Below are positions 36,566-45,006 of a DNA stretch of 45,006 nucleotides, one piece after another. A program made the position numbers and the translations under genes. Location: contig JAQYLJ010000027.1 of assembly GCA_028720145.1 (NCBI GenBank), positions 1 to 45,006 on the forward strand. Direction: 5' to 3'. Source of the DNA: Clostridia bacterium (GTDB lineage: Bacteria > Bacillota > Clostridia > Oscillospirales > CAG-272). The notes under the pieces are model-generated. The model worked only from the letters and a program-made list of their open reading frames with translations. It was not told where the DNA came from and searched no databases. Each line of letters begins with the position of its first letter. The first letter of the stretch is position 1.

Positions 36566-38020
36566 ATGCGGGAACAGTGCAGAGCGTTTTTTGACCGCAA
36601 CACCGGGGTCGGGTGGATCCGCCGACTGACAGAGAGTCCGCTGTATCCCGCGTTTTTCTGTCTTCTTGTATTCATGTCGTTTTGCTCCAAGGTGGAGGTG
36701 GTCTTTGCCACGGTTATGATCGCCGTAGGGGCGGTAACCCTCGTAGTGGCACGGGATCTCAAACCGCTGATTCCTCCGCTCTTTTCGGCGTATTTTTTGG
36801 TGCCGCTTGTCCATGCGCCACAGCGCCCGACCTACTCCATCTACTATACTTCTCCCACGGTGCGCGTCTGTATCGTCGTTCTCATGGCGACGCTCATCGT
36901 GGCGCTCATCATCCACTTTTGGCTGTGGGGCGGGTTTGTCGAGATGTTCACCCGCAAGACGCGCATGACATGGTTCATTCTCCCGCTCGCGGTCGCGCTG
37001 CTCTTAAACGGCTTGTTCGCCGAGGGATATGCGCCCATCAACATCGGGTTTTCCCTTGTCACGATATTCAGCTGGATTATCCTCTACCTGATATTTATGT
37101 TCGGTCTCCCGCACGGGAAAGAGACCGTGCGCTATGTCGCCAACACCTGTCAATGGGTGGCGATTCTGCTTATCCTCGAACTGCTCTATGTCTATATCAC
37201 ACAGGATGTGCTGGAAGACGGCACCATCATGGAGGCGCGCATCCTGTTCGGATGGGGTATCAATAACAACTTCGGCGCCATCTTAACCGTCATGCTCCCG
37301 CCGCTCTTCTACCTCGCGGGCACACGGCGTAACGGCTGGATACAGTTCCTGCTCGCCGTCGCGGCATACGCAGCGATTGTCGCGTCTCTTTGTCGTGCCG
37401 CCATCCTGGTGGGCACCGTGGTGTTCGGGGTTTGTCTGATCGCGCTCTGCGTCTCGGGGAATAACCGAGGACTTTACCGCGTCGCGACTTTGTCGGTCTT
37501 CTTCTTTCTTTGCGTCAGCGCGATTTTCTTGCGCGACGAACTCGCGGAACTGTTCAGCTCGCTTGTCACCAAAGGGTTTTCCGGTGAGGGGCGGCTCGAA
37601 CTCTGGAAAGGCGGGTTCCGAATCTTCATCGAGAATCCCATTTTCGGAGGCGGCTTCAACAGCGTTTCCTACTATGACCTGTTCCATTCCTTCGCAGGTG
37701 GGGCGATGCCCGGTCTGTGTCACAACACCGTGATTGAACTCTTCTGTGCTGCGGGCGCATTCGGCGGGATTTCCTATCTCGCGTACCGTGCACGCACGGC
37801 GCAACTCGTCGTATCTCACATGACGTTCGATCGCTTCTTTCTCGGGATGATTCTCTTCACCCTGACGGCAATCGGACTGCTCGACAATGTGATGTTCAAT
37901 GTCTATCCGATGTTTTTCGGCAGCGTCGCTCTCGCACTCATTGAGGGGGATTACAACGAGACGCTCTCACACCTGCCGGTAAAAGAGAAGAAAAAACTGT
38001 GGAAATTCTCCCGTGCATAA
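36566..38020 (+). CDS. O-antigen ligase/Wzy-like polymerase family membrane protein
   Basis: About 12 TM; GEGRLELWKGGFRIFIENPIFGGGFN...HNTVIELFCAAGAFG Wzy_C-like region. Confidence 0.82.
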   Translation: MREQCRAFFDRNTGVGWIRRLTESPLYPAFFCLLVFMSFCSKVEVVFATVMIAVGAVTLVVARDLKPLIPPLFSAYFLVPLVHAPQRPTYSIYYTSPTVRVCIVVLMATLIVALIIHFWLWGGFVEMFTRKTRMTWFILPLAVALLLNGLFAEGYAPINIGFSLVTIFSWIILYLIFMFGLPHGKETVRYVANTCQWVAILLILELLYVYITQDVLEDGTIMEARILFGWGINNNFGAILTVMLPPLFYLAGTRRNGWIQFLLAVAAYAAIVASLCRAAILVGTVVFGVCLIALCVSGNNRGLYRVATLSVFFFLCVSAIFLRDELAELFSSLVTKGFSGEGRLELWKGGFRIFIENPIFGGGFNSVSYYDLFHSFAGGAMPGLCHNTVIELFCAAGAFGGISYLAYRARTAQLVVSHMTFDRFFLGMILFTLTAIGLLDNVMFNVYPMFFGSVALALIEGDYNETLSHLPVKEKKKLWKFSRA

Positions 38021-38036
38021 GACCGGAGAAAAAATG

Positions 38037-38066
38037 AAAGAGGAGCCGCAAACGCGGCTCCTCTTT
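38037..38066. terminator. Terminator hairpin between convergent genes
   Basis: aaagaggagccgc-aaac-gcggctcctcttt. Confidence 0.8.
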
Positions 38067-38102
38067 GTCATCTATATCACGGATGGAGACAGTCCTCCGA
38101 AA

Positions 38103-39512
38103 TCAGAGAAGAAGATTCGCCTCCGCCTCGTCACGGAGACGGCAGACGACCCATAGAGAGAGGAAGAACCAAATGCCGCCCACGCTCCATACCACGAGAG
38201 GGAACCAGTCGAGGACGGGGAGGGTAAGGAATCCGGTGGTGTACTCCGAATCGATCCGCACGGTGGCGGTATTCCCGAGAGTGAGTTCGTAGACGAAAGA
38301 CGCCACTGCCGTCAGGCATGCGAATACCGTCATGATGACAGACTGCACGGTCAGCGATTTCTTGGTCTTTTGCATGACGGGCGCGAAGTGGGGGTCTATG
38401 TCGGGGGAGAAGATGTCGTTCTTGATGACTTTCAAGAACATGAGGAAAAGCAATATGGATGAGACCGCCATGAGGACCTCATTTGCAAACGCGGAGAAGA
38501 GTACATGGTTGTAAGCGACTCGGGCAGATTCGATCCGCTCGGAGGCACCCAAAGCAAATTCGTCGAAGAAATGCTGGAAGAGGATGGTGTGACTGAGGGC
38601 AGCTACCCCCCAGATGAGCGGGACAATCCATGCCCACTTCGCCTTTTTCTCGCCGGTGAAGCGGACGAGGGTAACCCCAGACGCGCAGAAGAACAACGCG
38701 GCGATGATGTCGGGCGTATAGTTCATGCCGTCGAGATAAATGTCGAAAGTCGCGGCGGCACCGAGCAGGTAGAGCAGGGTCGCCGATTTGAGGGTGACGA
38801 AACGACTGCGGCGGGTCGCCTGTTGGTTCACACTCATCTCCGAGAGGAGTGTGTCGGTCTCGGCGACGCTCGCCATGCGGCGGATATAGGCGGCAAAATA
38901 GCAGAACCAGACAATGCCGAATACAAGAACGATGACTGCCGCAATGAGCATGAGAGGTATGTAGAGGGTATTCCAGTTGACCGAATATTCGACCGTGCCG
39001 TCATTCAGAGGTACAAGAGCCATCTCGGGCAGACACGAGAGCGCCTGCCGCACACAGAAGAATACGATGGTCATGAGTTCGAGTTTTTCGGGGGCGATCC
39101 GAAAATGCTTTCCCGTTGTTTCCAACGCGGCGTTACAGCCGTACTGTTCCCCGAGACGGTAGAACGCCGAGAACAGCCGCCTGACCCAAGGGATCAGATA
39201 GCATAGCTCAATGACGGCAAATACCAGACAGCACACCGCGATGAGCGCCCGTTGATTCGCGTATTTGCCCCAAATTCCGAGCATGATAAACAGCGCGGGG
39301 ATGCGGAGTGCCGTCACCAAGAGCAATTTGTTCCCCGTATCCAGGACATCCTCAAAAGAGGGCATGATCGATGCGACTCTCCGCAGGGCGAATCGCAAGA
39401 GGAGAAAACCGATGACATCCGGCAAAAGATCGATGAGCATGGGCGAGGGGTTCAGAAGAAAGACCCCCGCTGCGAGGATGAGTCCCCACCCGATGACGGT
39501 TTTTCGTTTCAT
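38103..39512 (-). CDS. Multi-pass membrane protein of unknown function
   Basis: 469 aa with many hydrophobic segments; ATGA overlap with the upstream gene. Confidence 0.75.
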   Translation of the reverse strand: MKRKTVIGWGLILAAGVFLLNPSPMLIDLLPDVIGFLLLRFALRRVASIMPSFEDVLDTGNKLLLVTALRIPALFIMLGIWGKYANQRALIAVCCLVFAVIELCYLIPWVRRLFSAFYRLGEQYGCNAALETTGKHFRIAPEKLELMTIVFFCVRQALSCLPEMALVPLNDGTVEYSVNWNTLYIPLMLIAAVIVLVFGIVWFCYFAAYIRRMASVAETDTLLSEMSVNQQATRRSRFVTLKSATLLYLLGAAATFDIYLDGMNYTPDIIAALFFCASGVTLVRFTGEKKAKWAWIVPLIWGVAALSHTILFQHFFDEFALGASERIESARVAYNHVLFSAFANEVLMAVSSILLFLMFLKVIKNDIFSPDIDPHFAPVMQKTKKSLTVQSVIMTVFACLTAVASFVYELTLGNTATVRIDSEYTTGFLTLPVLDWFPLVVWSVGGIWFFLSLWVVCRLRDEAEANLLL

Positions 39513-40240
39513 TGTTTTTTTCGGCTTCCTTTCGCTTTTTGCTTTTCATCCCATTCTTTTTTCCGCCGCTTGCGGTATTCTTCCTGCTTTTTGCGGGATG
39601 CTTCACGCGCGGCGGCTTCTTTCTCGTCTGCACGGGCGCGCGCCTCGTTGACAAAGCCGAACCGTGAGGGTTTCCGCGGCATATCGAGGTCTTCCGGCAT
39701 ACAGATATTCGCGTATGCACGCCAGATGAGCAGACCGTTTAAGAAGAAGACGACCAGCCCGAGTACGATTATGGCGAGCGAGGCACCATGGAGAATCTCG
39801 ACGGCAAGATCGGGGAGGGGAACACCGTCGATCGCCGTGAGCAGAATGGCGGGAACATAGTATAGACAGGCGTATATTTTGTTGCGGAGTGCCCGCTGAC
39901 GGAGCAGGGGCAGTCCCGTCTCGGCAGAGACCCATTCAAGACCGGTCAAAACGAGAATATGCCAGACCAAAATGACCGCGAGGGCGATGGCTTCCGGATA
40001 GGATGCGTGTTCCTTCAGCGCGGGGAGACGGAACAGTGCGGCGACCCCGCCCGCGACCCCTAGGAGAATCGCGCAGAAGAAACTCTTACCGAACGGGCGG
40101 TTGACCCGTGCGAGTTTCCATCCCGCGATAGCGAAGAAGACAGCGGATACGGGAACCGTGTAGAAGAAGCCGATAGAAACCGGCACCAAGAGCAGGTAGC
40201 CGATGAACAAAAGTCCGAATCCCATCACTTCACACCGCAA
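39509..40240 (-). CDS. Membrane protein of unknown function with charged C-terminal tail
   Basis: 243 aa, about 6 TM, Lys/Glu-rich tail; overlaps the secA 3' end by 16 bp. Confidence 0.75.
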   Translation of the reverse strand: MRCEVMGFGLLFIGYLLLVPVSIGFFYTVPVSAVFFAIAGWKLARVNRPFGKSFFCAILLGVAGGVAALFRLPALKEHASYPEAIALAVILVWHILVLTGLEWVSAETGLPLLRQRALRNKIYACLYYVPAILLTAIDGVPLPDLAVEILHGASLAIIVLGLVVFFLNGLLIWRAYANICMPEDLDMPRKPSRFGFVNEARARADEKEAAAREASRKKQEEYRKRRKKEWDEKQKAKGSRKKQ

Positions 40241-43200
40241 CAGTATTTATACTTCTTGCCGCTCCCGCAGGGACAGGGGTCGTTCGGTCCCGTTTTGGTG
40301 ACGCGACGGGGGGCAGCGGGAGTGTTTCCTTTCGGCTGGGGGACGGGCACGGGGCGTTTCTTCGCGACAGGCGCTTTCTTTTCAGGGCGCGCCGTCAGGA
40401 CGATGCGTACAATCTCCCGTTTGAGTTTGGCGACCATCTCGTCAAACGCTTCGCCACCGATCAGACGGTATTCCACGATGGGCTTTCTTTGGGCGTAGGA
40501 GTTTAAACCGACGCTCTCTTTGATGTCGTCCATGTCTTCTAGGTGCTTCATCCAGTTGCGGTCGATGGCGGACAGGACGGCGGAGCGGACAAATTCTTTG
40601 CCCGGGATGTTCAGCGTGCTCTCGACCGTTTCCAGGGTGATTTTTTTCAGTTCTCCCGCGCGGTCGAGCAGGAGCGAGAGCAGTTCGTCCTCGCGCATTC
40701 CCTCGATTTCGTTTTTGTCTTTCAAAAGGAAAGGCAGTTCTTCCGTGACGGCACGCGGGTTCTTCCCGCCGTCCCATGCAGCGACCTGTTCGGAAAGGTA
40801 ATCCCGCACCATGCGCTCCGCGATGGATACCGGGTCGTCGGAGGTCAGCACTTCCTGCCGTTCCCCATAGATGACCTCGCGCTGCTGGTTCATGACATCG
40901 TCGTATTCGAGGACGGTTTTGCGCGCTTGGAAGTGGCGGCTCTCCACCGACTTCTGTGCGTTGCGGATAAAGCCCGAGAGCATCTTGAATTGCAGGGGAT
41001 AATCCTGATTGCCCGTCAGACGCGAGAACCGCTGCGCGGCGGTCTCCCCACCGAAGAGGCGGAGCAGGTCGTCTTCGAGTGAAACGATGAAGAGGGATTC
41101 CCCGGGGTCGCCCTGTCTGCCGCTGCGCCCGCGCAACTGGTTGTCGATGCGGCGGCTCTCGTGCCGTTCTGTCCCGAGGATGAAGAGCCCGCCTGCCTGC
41201 CGCACTTTCTCGGCGGCGGGGGCAATTTCTTCTGCATATTTTTTGCGCTTCTCCGCGTAGTCCGCCCGTACTTTCAAAACTTCCGGGTCTTCGGTCGGCA
41301 GGACGCTGTCGCAGACGGCGATGAGTTCATCCGACACGCCCTCGCGTTTGAGCGCGTCCTTGGCGAGGTATTCGGGGTTCCCGCCGAGCAGAATGTCGGT
41401 CCCGCGCCCCGCCATGTTGGTGGAAATGGTGACGGCGCCGGGGGTACCCGCCTGCGCGATGATATGCGCCTCGCGCTCGTGGTTTTTGGCGTTGAGAACT
41501 TCGGCTTTGATGCCGTTCTTTCTGAGATATTTGTCGAGGAGTTCGGACTTCTCGACCGACGCGGTACCGATGAGGACGGGTTGTTCTTTCGCCTGACATT
41601 CTTTGACGATCTCGACTACGCGTTTGTATTTGCTCTCTTGGGTGCAGTAGACGATATCGGGATGATCCACGCGAATCATGGGTCGGTTGGTGGGGATTTC
41701 CACCACATCGAGGCAGTAAATATCGCGGAACTCTTCTTCTTCGGTCAGCGCGGTGCCGGTCATGCCGGAGAGTTTTTCATAGAGGCGGAAGAAGTTCTGA
41801 TAGGTGATGGTGGCGACCGTCAGGTTCTCGCCCTGAATCGCGACATTCTCCTTGGCTTCGAGTGCCTGATGCAATCCGTGATTGAACCGTCTGCCGGGCA
41901 TGATGCGCCCCGTGTAGTGGTCGACAATCAGGACCTTCCCGCCCTGTACCACATAGTCTCTGTCGCGCTCCATGACACCGTGCGCTTGGAGCGCCTGTTT
42001 GATATAGGGGAGCAGCTCCGCGAGTTCTTCGCTGTCTTCGCCGACCGCGCCTTCTCCGTCTTCACTGCCGAAACTGATGCCGAAATACGCCTCCGCCTTG
42101 CGGATGCCCGCGCTCGTCAGGGTCGCGACGCGGTTCTTCTCGTCCACCATGTAGTCGAATTCGAGGCGGATGCCGTGCTTCGCGCCGAGTGCATAGAGCA
42201 CTTCCACATCTCCGCCCTCATTTTTGAGCGCATTATGGAATGCGTAACTGACCGGCACGACTTCATCCCGCTGAATGCGGTAGTCCCGTCCGAGGTCCCA
42301 GCGGGTGTATGCTTCTTCGGCATAGCGGACGAGACGGATGATCTCGTTTTTCAGAGCGGGGTCGTGCAGATCGGTTTCAAATCTCTTTTCGACTTTTTCC
42401 CGTCCGCGGCGGGTGAGGTGTCCCGCTTTCCCGTCCGCACCGTGCACGAGGTCATAGGCGGTCTCGTCGACGGGTTTCTCTTTGGTCGGTGCAGGGGAGA
42501 TTGCCATAGTTCCGAAGAGTTCCGCGAGTTCCATGCGCTTTTCGGCGGTATACTCTGCGGGAATATTCGCGTCTTGCGTCTGCTCTTGGTAGTCCTTTTC
42601 CGCCTCATCGAGCACATATTTTTTGAGGGAGCGCACGAATGCGTCTGCCTTTTTATAGGTGTCTGCGGATTCCCCGCGCGCGCCGGAAATGATGAGCGGC
42701 GTCCGCGCCTCGTCAATGAGAATGGAGTCCACTTCGTCGACGATGGCAAAATGGAGCGGTCTCTGTGCGAGGTCCTCGCGGCGGTGCTTCATGTGGTCGC
42801 GCAGGTAGTCGAAGCCAAATTCGCTGTTCGTCCCGTAGGTGATATCCGCCTGATAGGCGGCCTGCCGCTCGGAGGTGGTCATGCTTTGGGTGATGAGCCC
42901 CGTGGTGAGTCCCAGGAACCCGTAGACCCGTCCCATCTCTTCCCAGCCGCACTTCGCGAGATACTCGTTGACCGTGACGATATGCACGCCTTTCCCGGTC
43001 AGCGCGTTGAGATAGGCGGGGAGGGTCGCCACAAGGGTCTTCCCCTCACCGGTCTTCATTTCCGCGATTCTGCCTTGATGCAGGACGATACCGCCGAGGA
43101 GTTGGACATGGAACGGGCGTTTCCCGAGAATGCGGTCGTCGGCTTCCCGCACGGCGGCGAACGCGTCGGGCAGAATGTCGTCGGTGGTCTCGCCGTGCGC

Positions 43201-43356
43201 GAGCCGCGCACGCAGGGTATCGGTCACCCCGCGCAGTTCCTCATTCGTCATCGCTCGATAGGTGTCGGCGAGTGCTTCAATCTTCGCGGCGATGCGTTCC
43301 AGTTTTTTGACTTCTCTTTGGCTGTATGTGCCGAAGATGGATTGCAGTAGTCCCAT
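40225..43356 (-). CDS. secA: Preprotein translocase subunit SecA (unusually long, 1043 aa)
   Basis: MKTGEGKTLVATLPAYLNAL Walker A, VDEVDSILIDEARTPLIISG, TNMAGRGTDI, C-terminal CPCGSGKKYKYCCG SEC-C motif. Confidence 0.98.
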   Translation of the reverse strand: MGLLQSIFGTYSQREVKKLERIAAKIEALADTYRAMTNEELRGVTDTLRARLAHGETTDDILPDAFAAVREADDRILGKRPFHVQLLGGIVLHQGRIAEMKTGEGKTLVATLPAYLNALTGKGVHIVTVNEYLAKCGWEEMGRVYGFLGLTTGLITQSMTTSERQAAYQADITYGTNSEFGFDYLRDHMKHRREDLAQRPLHFAIVDEVDSILIDEARTPLIISGARGESADTYKKADAFVRSLKKYVLDEAEKDYQEQTQDANIPAEYTAEKRMELAELFGTMAISPAPTKEKPVDETAYDLVHGADGKAGHLTRRGREKVEKRFETDLHDPALKNEIIRLVRYAEEAYTRWDLGRDYRIQRDEVVPVSYAFHNALKNEGGDVEVLYALGAKHGIRLEFDYMVDEKNRVATLTSAGIRKAEAYFGISFGSEDGEGAVGEDSEELAELLPYIKQALQAHGVMERDRDYVVQGGKVLIVDHYTGRIMPGRRFNHGLHQALEAKENVAIQGENLTVATITYQNFFRLYEKLSGMTGTALTEEEEFRDIYCLDVVEIPTNRPMIRVDHPDIVYCTQESKYKRVVEIVKECQAKEQPVLIGTASVEKSELLDKYLRKNGIKAEVLNAKNHEREAHIIAQAGTPGAVTISTNMAGRGTDILLGGNPEYLAKDALKREGVSDELIAVCDSVLPTEDPEVLKVRADYAEKRKKYAEEIAPAAEKVRQAGGLFILGTERHESRRIDNQLRGRSGRQGDPGESLFIVSLEDDLLRLFGGETAAQRFSRLTGNQDYPLQFKMLSGFIRNAQKSVESRHFQARKTVLEYDDVMNQQREVIYGERQEVLTSDDPVSIAERMVRDYLSEQVAAWDGGKNPRAVTEELPFLLKDKNEIEGMREDELLSLLLDRAGELKKITLETVESTLNIPGKEFVRSAVLSAIDRNWMKHLEDMDDIKESVGLNSYAQRKPIVEYRLIGGEAFDEMVAKLKREIVRIVLTARPEKKAPVAKKRPVPVPQPKGNTPAAPRRVTKTGPNDPCPCGSGKKYKYCCGVK

Positions 43357-43567
43357 AGAGGCTCCTTTGGATGGATATATCTTTTCAAGTTACTATTCTA
43401 TCATACCATCCGCGAAATTACCAGTATGAAAGGTAAAAAATCTATATTTATGTGTACTACAGCGCACGCGAGGGCGCACGGAGGAGTAGATCGCGACCGC
43501 GTTGCGGCTTCTCCTGCTTGACTTTTTCAGGAGAACTGCTACAATGGATAGGCAAGGAGAAAAACGA

Positions 43568-44059
43568 ATGATTCATATTGTTTTGCATTGCCCGGAGATT
43601 CCGCAGAATACCGGGAATATCGCCCGCACCTGTGCGGCGACCGGCGCGGCGCTCCACCTGATTCGCCCGCTGGGATTTGAGATTGATGATAAGAAACTCA
43701 AACGCGCGGGGCTCGACTATTGGGACAAACTGAATATTACCTATTATGACGACGAGGAGGCGTTTTTTCGGCTCCACCCCGATGTTTGCATCCGCTATTT
43801 TTCCACCAAGGCACCCCGTGCCTATACCGAGGTGACCTATCCCGAGGATGTCTGGCTCATGTTCGGACGGGAGACGGCGGGACTGCCCGAGCGGCTGCTC
43901 GCCGCACACCCCGAGGACTGCGTCCGCATCCCGATGAGAGACGGCTTGCGTTCTCTCAATCTCTCGAACAGCGTTGCGGTGGCAGTCTATGAGGTGCTCC
44001 GTCAGCGGGACTTCAAGGACCTGCGCTCCGACGGACACCCGACGACCTTCGACTGGTGA
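43568..44059 (+). CDS. trmL: tRNA (cytidine(34)-2'-O)-methyltransferase, SpoU/TrmH family
   Basis: IVLHCPEIPQNTGNIARTCAATGAALHLIRPLGFEIDDKKLKRAGLDYW, LMFGRETAGLPE, RIPMRDGLRSLNLSNSVAVAVYEVLRQ. Start ATG 43568 after aaggag. Confidence 0.95.
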   Translation: MIHIVLHCPEIPQNTGNIARTCAATGAALHLIRPLGFEIDDKKLKRAGLDYWDKLNITYYDDEEAFFRLHPDVCIRYFSTKAPRAYTEVTYPEDVWLMFGRETAGLPERLLAAHPEDCVRIPMRDGLRSLNLSNSVAVAVYEVLRQRDFKDLRSDGHPTTFDW

Positions 44060-44262
44060 CAGGGGAGGAACTTTGCAAATCGGCTTCACCGCTTTGTCTC
44101 CCGTCTTTCTCCCCATGATTTCTCTCTCGATTGCCCTTGCCCTATCGCGCGGCATGGTTTCCGACGCACGGAATCGAGACCCGAATCTCCCGTGAGCGAG
44201 GGTTCTCGTCCCGCCCGCGGGAGGGATTTCACAAAAAAGTTGAGAAAACAGTGAAATTTTCC

Positions 44263-44291
44263 TTGACAAGGCGGTATGCTTTCTGTATAAT
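44263..44291 (+). promoter_or_regulatory. Consensus promoter of tRNA-Leu
   Basis: TTGACA-17 bp-TATAAT; 14 bp before the tRNA. Confidence 0.9.
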
Positions 44292-44304
44292 GGTAAGCGT
44301 CCAC

Positions 44305-44388
44305 GCGAGAGTGGCGGAACTGGCAGACGCGCACGTTTGAGGGGCGTGTGGTTTATCCATACGGGTTCAAGTCCCGTCTCTCGCACCA
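44305..44388 (+). tRNA. tRNA-Leu (GAG)
   Basis: GCGAGAG...TTGAGGG anticodon loop, long variable arm, GGTTCAAGTCC, CTCTCGCACCA with encoded CCA. Confidence 0.95.
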
Positions 44389-44735
44389 CGAAAAGGCGAT
44401 CCAACAGGGTTGCCTTTTTCTCTTTGTAAAAACGCCTTTTGCGTAGGTCGAGACGGGACAGCGCTAGGTATAACCTAGCGCTTCGGGCTAAAAACACCAC
44501 ACCGTGGTGTTTTCTTCACGCCCGACATCTCTCGCACCATTGGGGAGAGATGGGACAGTGCAAGGTGGAACCTAGCGCTTCGGGCATCGCTCCGTAAACG
44601 GAGCGAACGAGACCTCACCTCCGCTGTCGGTTCGGTCTTTTGGCTACGCAACCGTCCACCGGAAGGTTGCGTAACGCCAAACATCTCTCGCACCGTCAAA
44701 GACGGAGCAATCCGAAAGGGTTGCTTTTTTGTTTT
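44377..44735 (+). repeat. tRNA-Leu 3'-tail repeats with dispersed hairpins
   Basis: TCTCTCGCACC at 44377, 44528 and 44684; a 39-bp unit GAGAYGGGACAGYGC...CCTAGCGCTTCGGGC occurs at 44450 and 44547. Confidence 0.75.
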
Positions 44736-44959
44736 CGCGTGGCTGGCAGTCGAGGGAACCCGCTTTGTGCAAGGTAACAGTCGGTGATTTCGGAAGTTTT
44801 CGAGAGTATTCTTTTGCCCGAAGTGCTCACGGGAAGCGAAACCCACCTCGGGGCGGTTTGCTTATGAAAGCGCCCTTGCGCATCTCGTAATACAAGAATG
44901 AAAACACAATATCATATATTCCATAAAATGGCAAGCATTTCGACAAAATTAGAGAAAAA

Positions 44960-45006
44960 ATGACAGAAAAATTTGAGAGAAGAGCGCAAAAAACCGTGAA
45001 AGACGG
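44960..45006 (+). CDS. Possible N-terminus of a CDS running off the window
   Basis: ATG-initiated MTEKFERRAQKTVKDG... open to the window end; weak RBS. Confidence 0.3.
   Translation, partial: MTEKFERRAQKTVKD

Noticed and set aside
41161-43350. 729-aa plus-strand ORF antisense to secA
   Set aside because: Shadow ORF from GC-biased codons; secA on the opposite strand has full motif support.
43457-44500. 347-aa minus ORF (..ETGLEPVWINHTPLKRARLPVPPLSRG..) and the 44475-44846 minus ORF
   Set aside because: Antisense to tRNA-Leu, trmL and the downstream repeats; arises from tRNA sequence and lacks protein-like organisation.

Overview
The window looks like part of a moderately GC-rich Clostridia-type (Firmicutes) chromosome. 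No taxonomic marker was tested. About 1-25 kb is a carbohydrate-utilisation locus. It holds an SDR oxidoreductase, M20 amidohydrolase, ABC ATPase plus membrane protein, GH43, a SASA/SGNH esterase fused to GLUG repeats, two more GLUG-repeat proteins, an AraC regulator, a Gfo/Idh/MocA dehydrogenase, a DMT permease, a quinone-oxidoreductase-like protein, a GH43-like lipoprotein, a CBM9-like lipoprotein, a complete SBP plus two-permease ABC importer, and a 5'-truncated-looking GH28. About 25-36 kb holds an alpha/beta hydrolase, an MFS/GPH transporter, a DMT transporter, a beta-helix/InlB-like surface protein, a QueD/PTPS-like protein with a zinc ribbon, a Fur regulator, a LysR regulator, a MATE transporter and a SHOCT-like protein. 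About 36-45 kb holds tRNA-Ala(GGC), an O-antigen-ligase-like protein, two membrane proteins, an unusually long SecA, TrmL and tRNA-Leu(GAG). The strongest observation is an apparently undescribed 40-bp operator-like motif. It occurs three times (about 607, 5572, 12215) with the same geometry: its last 6 bp are a TTTACA -35 element, followed 17-18 bp later by a -10 box. A weaker fourth copy lies upstream of the M20 gene. It is a candidate binding site for the AraC regulator encoded in the locus. Other points of interest are a 50-aa small ORF missed by the ORF track, an array of hairpins joined by ATGNCAT-like linkers, repeated tRNA-Leu 3' tails, a SecA with an apparent duplicated segment, a PTPS-like enzyme lacking the expected catalytic Cys, and IS relics at the left edge. 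All calls are from reading the sequence; no database search was run.
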